This document shows positions 1 to 7,339 of a DNA stretch of 64,000 nt, piece after piece. A model generated the notes under the pieces. The model did no database searches. It saw nothing but the letters and a program-made list of their open reading frames with translations, and was not told where the DNA came from. How positions within the stretch are numbered: the stretch's first letter is position 1; the number at the start of each line of letters is the position of its first letter. Source of the DNA: Nematostella vectensis (lineage: Eukaryota; Cnidaria; Anthozoa; Actiniaria; Edwardsiidae); contig NC_064045.1 of NCBI RefSeq assembly GCF_932526225.1, forward strand, positions 15,744,442 to 15,808,441, read 5' to 3'. Made by a program: the position numbers and the translations under genes.

Positions 1-153
1 AATGTAAATTCCAAAAAGTAACATTAGGAAAATAAAACAGTATACTCGGAAAAAAAGGTATATCAATCTATCGAGCGCTATGCTCTATGTTAGAATCTAC
101 TTAATCAAGTTATCAAAGGCATCTAGTTAGTTCTTGTGTGCATAAAATATGTA

Positions 154-163
154 CAGGATCCTG
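154..163. repeat. Perfect 10-bp palindrome CAGGATCCTG
   Basis: A self-complementary decamer with the GGATCC (BamHI) site at its centre, present once per monomer and usable as a register mark. A few copies change the flank only (for example GGATCCGG at 31287, 46036, 47681, 49322, 52050 and 53695). Digestion at this site should give a ~546-bp ladder. Confidence 0.85.
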
Positions 164-227
164 AACAAAGCATGAGCACATCAAAGATGCTGAGAGTACA
201 TAAAAATGTCCCTATACCTTCTTTTTA

Positions 228-237
228 TGTCATGACA
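228..237. repeat. Perfect 10-bp palindrome TGTCATGACA
   Basis: A self-complementary decamer, conserved in most monomers. Variants include TATCATGACA near 13885 and 60325, and TGTCATGGCA near 14979, 16070, 61421 and 62512. It resembles a dimeric transcription-factor site in form only; no binding protein can be named. Confidence 0.7.
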
Positions 238-259
238 CACCAAGAACAATATAATTAAG

Positions 260-267
260 TATCGATA
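260..267. repeat. 8-bp palindrome TATCGATA
   Basis: A self-complementary octamer containing ATCGAT (ClaI), directly before the poly-A block. It is lost in some copies (TATTGATA near 7893 and 8988; TATCGCTA near 30301; TATAGATA near 61449). Confidence 0.65.
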
Positions 268-270
268 TTT

Positions 271-295
271 AAAAAAAAAAATAAAGAAAAAAAAA
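271..295 (-). terminator. Double T-run, Pol III terminator-like, after the tRNA-like element
   Basis: On the plus strand this is two A-runs (271-281 and 287-295) separated by TAAAG. On the minus strand the nearer run gives nine T residues starting two bases after the 3' end of the 72-nt tRNA-like element, with a second longer T-run behind it. Four or more T residues end Pol III transcription in eukaryotes, so the placement is what a Pol III unit would have. Run lengths vary between monomers and are the main source of monomer length change. The runs could equally be slippage-prone poly-A with no function, and their exact length is vulnerable to sequencing error. Confidence 0.45.
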
Positions 296-308
296 TAGGC
301 TATCAGCG

Positions 309-319
309 GGAATCGAACC
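309..319 (-). promoter_or_regulatory. Pol III B box (TFIIIC site) in the tRNA-like element
   Basis: The minus strand reads GGTTCGATTCC, an exact match to the tRNA internal promoter B-box consensus GGTTCGANNCC. B boxes are bound by TFIIIC in eukaryotes. The site lies 43 bases downstream of the degenerate A-box start (362), a spacing normal for tRNA genes. It is intact in most monomers. Copies with a changed base are seen at 6849-6859, 11227-11237, 12322-12332, 13419-13429, 19429-19439, 19977-19987, 21616-21626, 29802-29812, 44002-44012 and 59311-59321. Binding is not shown by the sequence. Confidence 0.6.
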
Positions 320-324
320 CGGGT
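317..324. repeat. 8-bp palindrome ACCCGGGT
   Basis: A self-complementary octamer with CCCGGG (SmaI), overlapping the T-stem of the tRNA-like element. It is lost where the sequence reads ACCTTGGT (33091 and 55497), CCAGGT (near 9049) or CCAGGG (near 59321). Confidence 0.7.
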
Positions 325-329
325 CGCTG

Positions 330-365
330 CGTTAGTAGTCAAGTGCCCGCAACGAAAGACTAACG
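330..365. repeat. Inverted repeat inside the tRNA-like element
   Basis: CGTTAGT (330-336) and ACTAACG (359-365) are perfect 7-bp inverted arms around a 22-nt loop. The hairpin would compete with the tRNA-like cloverleaf, because it uses bases of the anticodon loop and of the D-arm side. In monomers with the CGGTAG allele the left arm carries a mismatch. Any role is unknown. Confidence 0.55.
350..362 (-). promoter_or_regulatory. Degenerate A-box-like sequence
   Basis: The minus strand reads TAGTCTTTCGTTG at the place where a tRNA A box (TRGYNNARNNGG) belongs relative to the B box. The first four consensus bases match, but the central A and the final GG do not. A functional A box is therefore doubtful; the position is the main support. 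Confidence 0.3.
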
Positions 366-451
366 TGGCATTGCTGAAGGGAATTGTAATGAAAATTACT
401 TTTAATACTATTGGTATCGTAAACTATCCCAATCAAAGTCAACATCGGACT

Positions 452-516
452 GGAGGTTACATTCGGGAAAAGCTTCAGGGTTACATTCGGGAATTTGTTT
501 TACGAGTGTAACCTCC
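452..516. repeat. Strong hairpin/cruciform with two alternative left arms
   Basis: GGAGGTTACATTCG (452-465) pairs with CGAGTGTAACCTCC (503-516) over 14 bp with one T-G position, leaving a 37-nt loop. The loop itself contains GGTTACATTCG (479-489), which can pair with the same right arm (11 bp, one T-G position) with a 13-nt loop. The two pairings exclude each other. The arms are kept in nearly all monomers; occasional changes are seen, for example GATGTT near 47976 and 53990, and TGACCTCC at 30544. Confidence 0.65.
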
Positions 517-586
517 AAAAGGTTACAATCAATAATTTTTTTTCCGAATGTAAATTCCAAAAAGTAACATTAGGAAAAATAAAACA
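503..586 (+). repeat. Two imperfect direct repeats of 42 bp
   Basis: The segment starting CGAGTGTAACCTCC at 503 and the segment starting CGAATGTAAATTCC at 545 align over about 36-40 bases: both then read CAAAA followed by a GTTACA/GTAACA core and an A/T-rich tail. Each unit contains one reversed and one forward copy of the GGTTACATTCGG-like motif. An ancestral inverted pair was therefore duplicated as a unit before the present monomer was amplified. Confidence 0.65.
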
Positions 587-2339
587 GTATACTCGGAAAA
601 AAAGGTATATCAATCTATCGAGCGCTATGCTCTTTGTTAGAATCTACTTAATCAAGTTATCCAAGGAATCTAGTTAGTTCTTGTGTGCATAAAATATGTA
701 CAGGATCCTGATCAAAGCATGAGCACATCAAAGATGCTGAGAGTACATAAAAATGTCCCTATACCTTCTTTTTATGTCATGACACACCAAGAACAGTATA
801 ATTAAGTATCGATATTTAAAAAAAATAAAATAAAGAAAAAAAATAGGCTATCAGCGGGAATCGAACCCGGGTCGCTGCGTTAGTAGTCAAGTGCCCGCAA
901 CGAAAGACTAACGTGGCATTGCTGAAGGGAATTGTAATGAAAATTACTTTTAATACTATTGGTATCGTAAACTATCCCAAGCAAAGTCACCATCGGACTA
1001 AAGGTTACATTCGGGAAAAGCTTCAGGGTTACATTCGGGAATTTGTTTTACGAGTGTAACCTCCAAAAGGTTACAATCGATATTTTTTTTCCGAATGTAA
1101 ATTCCAAAAAGTAACATTAGGAAAATAAAACAGTATACTCGGAAAAAAAGGTATATCAATCTATCGAGCGCTATGCTCTATTTTAGAATCTACTTAATCA
1201 AGTTATCAAAGGAATCTAGTTAGTTCTTGTGTGCATAAAATATGTACAGGATCCTGAACAAAGCATGAGCACATCAAAGATGCTGAGAGTACATAAAAAT
1301 GTCCCTATACCTTCTTTTTATGTCATGACACACCAAGAACAGTATAATTAAGTATCGATATTTAAAAAAAAAATAAAGAAAAAAAAATAGGCTATCAGCG
1401 GGAATCGAACCCGGGTCGCTGCGTTAGTAGTCAAGTGCCCGCAACGAAAGACTAACGTGGCATTGCTGAAGGGAATTGTAATGAAAATTACTTTTAATAC
1501 TATGGTATCGTAAACTATCCCAAGCAAAGTCACCATAGGACTGGAGGTTACATTCGGGAAAAGCTTCAGTGTTACATTCGGGACTTTGTTTTACGAGTGT
1601 AACCTCCAAAAGGTTACAATCGATAATTTTTTTTCCGAATGTAAATTCCAAAAAGTAACATTAGGAAAATAAAACAGTATACTCGGTAAAAAATTTATAT
1701 CAATATATCGAGCGCTATGCTCTATGTTAGAATCTACTTAATCAAGTTATCCAAGGAATCTAGTTAGTTCTTGTGTGCATAAAATATGTACAGGATCCTG
1801 AACAAAGCATGAGCACATCAAAGATGCTGAGAGTACATAAAAATGTCCTTATACCTTCTTTTTATGTCATGACACACCAAGAACAGTATAATTAAGTATC
1901 GATATTTAAAAAAAAAAATAAAGAAAAAAAAGTAGGCTATCAGCGGGAATCGAACCCGGGTCGCTGCGTTAGTAGTCAAGTGCCCGCAACGAAAGACTAA
2001 CGTGGCATTGCTGAAGGGAATTGTAATGAAAATTACTTTTAATACTATTGGTATCGTAAACTATCCCAAGCAAAGTCACCATCGGACTGGAGGTTACATT
2101 CGGGAAAAGCTTCAGGGTTACATTCGGGAATTTGTTTTACGAGTGTAACCTCCAAAAGGTTACAATCAATATTTTTTTTTCCGAATGTAAATTCCAAAAA
2201 GTAACATTAGGAAAAATAAAACAGTATACTCGGAAAAAAAGGTATATCAATCTATCGAGCGCTATGCTCTATGTTAGAATCTACTTAATTAAGTTATCCA
2301 AGGAATCTAGTTAGTTCTTGTGTGCATAAAATATGTACA

Positions 2340-5300
2340 GGATCCTGAACAAAGCATTAGCATATCAAAGATGCTGAGAGTACATAAAAATGTCCCTATG
2401 CCTTCTTTTTATGTCATGACACACCAAGAACAGTATAATTAAGTATCGATATTAAAAAAAAAATAAAGAAAAAAAAATAGGCTATCAGCGGGAATCGAAC
2501 CCGGGTCGCTGCGGTAGTAGTCAAGTGCCCGCAACGAAAGACTAACGTGGCATTGCTGAAGGGAATTGTAATGAAAATTACTTTTAATACTATTGGTATC
2601 GTAAACTATCCCAAGCAAAGTCACCATCGGACTGGAGGTTACATTCGGGAAAAGCTTTAGGGTTACATTCGGGAATTTGTTTTACGAGTGTAACCTCCAA
2701 AAGGTTACAATCGATAATTTTTTTTCCGAATGTAAATTCCAAAAAGTAACATTAGGAAAAATAAAACAGTATACTCGGAAAAAAAGGTATATCAATCTAT
2801 CGAGCGCTATGCTCTATGTTAGAATCTACTTAATCAAGTTATCCAAGGAATCTAGTTAGTTCTTGTGTGCATAAAATATGTACAGGATCCTGGACAAAGC
2901 ATGAGCACATCAAAGATGCTGAGAGTACATAAAAATGTCCCTATACCTTCTTTTTATGTCATGACACACCAAGAACAGTATAATTAAGTATCGATATTTA
3001 AAAAAAAATAAAGAAAAAAAAGTAGGCTATCAGCGGGAATCGAACCCGGGTCGCTGCGTTAATAGTCAAGTGCCCGCAACGAAAGACTAACGTGGCATTG
3101 CTGAAGGGAATTGTAATGAAAATTACTTTTAATACTATTGGTATCGTAAACTATCCCAAGCAAAGTCACCATCGGACTGGAGGTTACATTCGGGAAAAGC
3201 TTCAGGGTTACATTCGGGAATTTGTTTTACGAGTGTAACCTCCAAAAGGTTACAATCAATAATTTTTTTTCCGAATGTAAATTCCAAAAAGTAACATTAG
3301 GAAAATAAAACAGTATACTCGGTAAAAAAGGTATATCAATCTATCGAGCGCTATGCTCTATGTTAGAATCTACTTAATCAAGTTATCCAAGAAATCTAGT
3401 TAGTTCTTGTGTGCATAAAATATGTACAGGATCCTGAACAAAGCATGAGCACATCAAAGATGCTGAGAGTACATAAAATGTCCCTATACCTTCTTTTTAT
3501 GTCATGACACACCAAGAACAGTATAATTAAGTATCGATATTTAAAAAAAATAAAGAAAAAAAATAGGCTATCAGCGGGAATCGAACCCGGGTCGCTGCGT
3601 TAGTAGTCAAGTGCCCGCAACGAAAGACTAACGTTGCATTGCTGAAGGGAATTGTAATGAAAATTACTTTTAATACTATTGGTATCGTAAACTATCCCAA
3701 GCAAAGTCACCATCGGACTGGAGGTTACATTCGGGAAAAGCTTCAGGGTTACATTCGGGAATTTGTTTTACGAGTGTAACCTCTAAAAGGTTACAATCGA
3801 TAATTTCTTTTCCGAATGTAAATTCCAAAAAGTAACATTAGGAAAATAAAACAGTATACTCGGAAAAAAAAGGTATATCAATCTATCGAGCGCTATGCTC
3901 TATGTTAGAATCTACTTAATCAAGTTATCCAAGGAATCTAGTCAGGTCTTGTGTGCATAAAATATGTACAGGATCCTGAACAAAGCATGAGCACATCAAA
4001 GATGCTGAGAGTACATAAAAATGTCCCTATACCTTCTTTTTATGTCATGACACACCAAGAACAGTATAATTAAGTATCGATATTTAAAAAAAAAATAAAG
4101 AAAAAAAAATAGGCTATCAGCGGGAATCGAACCCGGGTCGCTGCGGTAGTAGTCAAGTGCCCGCAACGAAAGACTAACGTGGCATTGCTGAAGGGAATTG
4201 TAATGAAAATTACTTTTAATACTATTGGTATCGTAAACTATCCCAAGCAAAGTCACCATCGGACTGGAGGTTACATTCGGGAAAAGCTTTAGGGTTACAT
4301 TCCGGAATTTGTTTTACGAGTGTAACCTCCAAAAGGTTACAATCGATAATTTTTTTTCCGAATGTAAATTCCAAAAAGTAACATTAGGAAAAATAAAACA
4401 GTATACTCGGAAAAAAAGGTATATCAATCTATCGAGCGCTATGCTCTATGTTAGAATCTACTTAATCAAGTTATCCAAGGAATCTAGTTAGTTCTTGTGT
4501 GCATAAAATATGTACAGGATCCTGAACAAAGCATTAGCATATCAAAGATGCTGAGAGTACATAAAAATGTCCCTATGCCTTCTTTTTATGTCATGACACA
4601 CCAAGAACAGTATAATTAAGTATCGATATTTAAAAAAAAAATAAAGAAAAAAAAATAGGCTATCAGCGGGAATCGAACCCGGGTCGCTGCGGTAGTAGTC
4701 AAGTGCCCGCAACGAAAGACTAACGTGGCATTGCTGAAGGGAATTGTAATGAAAATTACTTTTAATACTATTGGTATCGTAAACTATCCCAAGCAAAGTC
4801 ACCATCGGACTGGAGGTTACATTCGGGAAAAGCTTTAGGGTTACATTCGGGAATTTGTTTTACGAGTGTAACCTCCAAAAGGTTACAATCGATAATTTTT
4901 TTTTCCGAATGTAAATTCCAAAAAGTAACATTAGGAAAAATAAAACAGTATACTCGGAAAAAAAGGTATATCAATCTATCGAGCGCTATGCTCTATGTTA
5001 GAATCTACTTAATCAAGTTATCCAATTAATCTAGTTAGTTCTTGTGTGCATAAAATATGTACAGGATCCTGGACAAAGCATGAGCACATCAAAGATGCTG
5101 AGAGTACATAAAAATGTCCCTATACCTTCTTTTTATGTCATGACACACCAAGAACAGTATAATTAAGTATCGATATTTAAAAAAAAAATAAAGAAAAAAA
5201 AGTAGGCTATCAGCGGGAATCGAACCCGGGTCGCTGCGTTAATAGTCAAGTGCCCGCAACGAAAGACTAACGTGGCATTGCTGAAGGGAATTGTAATGAA

Positions 5301-6700
5301 AATTACTTTTAATACTATTGGTATCGTAAACTATCCCAAGCAAAGTCACCATGGGACTGGAGGTTACATTCGGGAAAAGCTTCAGGGTTACATTCGGGAA
5401 TTTGTTTTACGAGTGTAACCTCCAAAAGGTTACAATCAATAATTTTTTTTCCGAATGTAAATTCCAAAAAGTAACATTAGGAAAATAAAACAGTATACTC
5501 GGTAAAAAAGGTATATCAATCTATCGAGCGCTATGCTCTATGTTAGAATCTACTTAATCAAGTTATCCAAGAAATCTAGTTAGTTCTTGTGTGCATAAAA
5601 TATGTACAGGATCCTGAACAAAGCATGAGCACATCAAAGATGCTGAGAGTACATAAAATGTCCCTATACCTTCTTTTTATGTCATGACACACCAAGAACA
5701 GTATAATTAAGTATCGATATTTAAAAAAAATAAAGAAAAAAAATAGGCTATCAGCGGGAATCGAACCCGGGTCGCTGCGTTAGTAGTCAAGTGCCCGCAA
5801 CGAAAGACTAACGTTGCATTGCTGAAGGGAATTGTAATGAAAATTACTTTTAATACTATTGGTATCGTAAACTATCCCAAGCAAAGTCACCATCGGACTG
5901 GAGGTTACATTCGGGAAAAGCTTCAGGGTTACATTCGGGAATTTGTTTTACGAGTGTAACCTCTAAAAGGTTACAATCGATAATTTCTTTTCCGAATGTA
6001 AATTCCAAAAAGTAACATTAGGAAAATAAAACAGTATACTCGGAAAAAAAGGTATATCAATCTATCGAGCGCTATGCTCTATGTTAGAATCTACTTAATC
6101 AAGTTATCCAAGGAATCTAGTCAGGTCTTGTGTGCATAAAATATGTACAGGATCCTGAACAAAGCATGAGCACATCAAAGATGCTGAGAGTACATAAAAA
6201 TGTCCCTATACCTTCTTTTTATGTCATGACACACCAAGAACAGTATAATTAAGTATCGATATTTAAAAAAAAAATAAAGAAAAAAAAAATAGGCTATCAG
6301 CGGGAATCGAACCCGGGTCGCTGCGGTAGTAGTCAAGTGCCCGCAACGAAAGACTAACGTGGCATTGCTGAAGGGAATTGTAATGAAAATTACTTTTAAT
6401 ACTATTGGTATCGTAAACTATCCCAAGCAAAGTCACAATCGGACTGGAGGTTACATTCGGGAAAAGCTTTAGGGTTACATTCCGGAATTTGTTTTACGAG
6501 TGTAACCTCCAAATGGTTACAATCGATAATTTTTTTTCCGAATGTAAATTCCAAAAAGTAACATTAGGAAAAATAAAACAGTATACTCGGAAAAAAAGGT
6601 ATATCAATCTATCGAGCGCTATGCTCTATGTTAGAATCTACTTAATCAAGTTATCCAAGGAATCTAGTTAGTTCTTGTGTGCATAAAATATGTACAGGAT
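2340..6700 (+). repeat. Tandem duplication of a 4-monomer block (~2180 bp)
   Basis: Rare variants recur about 2179-2180 bp apart in the same order: GCATTAGCATATC (2353, 4532), CCTGGACAAAGC (2890, 5069), CGTTAATAGTC (3057, 5237), CAAGAAATCTAG (near 3389 and 5570), GATAATTTCTTTTCC, TAGTCAGGTCTTG (3938, 6118) and TTACATTCCGGAATT (near 4295 and 6477). Left of 2340 and right of 6700 the match ends. A single copy of this block is present near 24.2-25.9 kb, so the tandem doubling happened after the longer-range duplication. Confidence 0.85.
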
Positions 6701-7339
6701 CCTGAACAAAGCATGAGCACATCAAAGATGCTGAGGGTACATAAAATGTCCCTATACCTTCTTTTTATGTCATGACACACCAAGAACAGTATAATTAAGT
6801 ATCGATATTTAAAAAAAAAAAATAAAGAAAAAAAATAGGCTATCAGCGGGAACCGAACCCGGGTCGCTGCGTTAGTAGTCAAGTGCCCGCAACAAAAGAC
6901 TAACGTGGCATTGCTGAAGGGAATTGTAATGAAAATTACTTTTAATACTATTGGTAACGTAAACTATCCCAAGCAAAGTCACCATCGGACTGGAGGTTAC
7001 ATTCGGGAAAAGCTTCAGGGTTACATTCGGGAATTTGTTTTACGAGTGTAACCTCCAAAAGGTTACAATCGATAATTTTTTTTCCGAATGTAAATTCCAA
7101 AAAGTAACATTAGGAAAATAAAATAGTATACTCGGAAAAAAAGGTATATCAATCTATCGAGCGCTATGCTCTATGTTAGAATCTACTTAATCAAGTTATC
7201 CAAGGAATCTAGTCAGGTCTTGTGTGCATAAAATATGTACAGGATCCTGAACAAAGCATGAGCACATCAAAGATGCTGAGAGTACATAAAAATGTCCCTA
7301 TACCTTCTTTTTATGTCATGACACACCAAGAACAGTATA

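Larger units (their letters stand above)
298..369 (-). pseudogene. tRNA-derived 72-nt element (degenerate tRNA), one per monomer
   Basis: Read on the minus strand from 369 to 298 this segment has tRNA length and layout when numbered linearly from base 1. Bases T8, A9, G10 and T11 match the start of an A box, though the A14 position is T. The D stem 10-13 with 22-25 pairs fully (two Watson-Crick, two G-T). Bases 32-38 read CTACTAA, with the U33 and purine-37 of a real anticodon loop (anticodon ACT). GGTTCGATTCC at 51-61 is a perfect B box, and the T stem pairs 4 of 5. The acceptor pairs only 3 of 7 and the anticodon stem 2 of 5, and there is no CCA. It is therefore tRNA-derived but unlikely to be a working tRNA. 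Equivalent 72-nt copies lie at 846-917 and 63674-63745, and one is present in every monomer I inspected. Chance resemblance is possible, but several features fall in register. Confidence 0.6.
452..602. repeat. Internal subrepeat cluster: ~7 copies of GGTTACATTCGG-like motif
   Basis: Degenerate copies of GGTTACATTCGGGAA start near 455 (+), 479 (+), 503 (-), 521 (+), 544 (-), 563 (+) and 586 (+). The mean step is about 22 bp, close to two helical turns. Copies 1 and 2 are nearly identical. Copy 3 is the reverse complement with one change in its core. Copy 4 reads GGTTACAATCGA, copy 5 reversed reads TTTACATTCGG, copy 6 AGTAACATTAGG and copy 7 AGTATACTCGG. A weaker match, GTCAACATCGG, lies at 438-448. 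The cluster recurs in every monomer. It suggests either that the monomer grew from a shorter ancestral repeat or that it carries a group of protein-binding sites. Copies 1 to 5 are clear; copies 6 and 7 are weaker. Confidence 0.7.
156..702 (+). repeat. Representative monomer (GGATCC to GGATCC, 547 bp)
   Basis: One full repeat unit, with the phase set arbitrarily at the GGATCC site. In order it holds: an AT-rich part with palindromes; the poly-A block (271-295); the GC-richer tRNA-like block on the minus strand (298-369); a short AT-rich spacer with GGTATCGTAAAC; the GGTTACATTCGG motif cluster (452-602) with an AAGCTT site between motif copies 1 and 2; and an AGCGCT-containing segment before the next GGATCC. 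Common allelic states elsewhere are CGTTAG versus CGGTAG in the tRNA-like block, CTTCAGGG versus CTTTAGGG after the AAGCTT core, and three forms of the AATCGATAATTT / AATCAATAATTT / AATCGATATTTT stretch. These variants are enough to trace block duplications. Confidence 0.95.
1..2340 (+). repeat. Block present three times: 1-2.3, 16.4-18.9 and 21.9-24.2 kb
   Basis: Shared rare variants link the three regions: AAAGGCATCTAG (near 116 and 21967), GCTCTTTGTTAG (near 629, 17019 and 22482), TAAAAAAAATAAAATAAAG (near 817, 17206 and 22670), CTATGGTATCG with CTTCAGTGTTACATTCGGGAC (1501-1583, 17891-17973, 23354-23436). The offset to the third copy is 21853 bp (40 monomers) and to the second 16390 bp (30 monomers). 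TAAAAAATTTATATCAATATATCG at 1687 is shared only with 23540, so copies one and three are the closest pair. Confidence 0.85.

Noticed and set aside
340-362. CENP-B box
   Set aside because: The minus strand has TTCG followed by CGGG, but with a 3-base gap instead of the 7 bases with a central A that the box needs. The GGTTACATTCGGG motifs also lack the second half.
298-369. A functional tRNA gene
   Set aside because: Acceptor pairing is 3 of 7 and anticodon-stem pairing 2 of 5, the A box lacks key bases and there is no CCA. It is kept as a tRNA-derived element only.
271-369. Recent SINE insertion (tRNA head plus poly-A)
   Set aside because: The element is in every monomer at the same place, with no target-site duplication and no empty monomer in the window. 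The A-tract on the plus strand is a T-tract relative to the tRNA-like strand, which is a terminator and not a SINE poly-A tail. An ancient SINE origin remains possible.
479-493. Telomere-like repeat (AGGGTTACATTCGGG)
   Set aside because: It contains GGGTTA by chance but is not a short tandem TTAGGG-type array; it belongs to the longer subrepeat motif.
495-677. Recurring 60-residue plus-strand ORF (MFYECNLQKVT...) in many monomers
   Set aside because: It lies wholly inside the satellite and spans the motif cluster. It is broken in many monomers by changes in the T-run and in GAAAAATAAAA versus GAAAATAAAA. There is no domain, no recognisable start context, and no sign of selection on codon positions. 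Its internal repeats reflect the DNA subrepeats.
4768-4974. Recurring minus-strand ORFs of 62-105 residues (MVTLLGIVYD..., MIYLFFRVYC...)
   Set aside because: These are the same satellite read in other frames. They cross poly-A tracts giving FFF-rich stretches, vary in length with homopolymer changes, and overlap each other.
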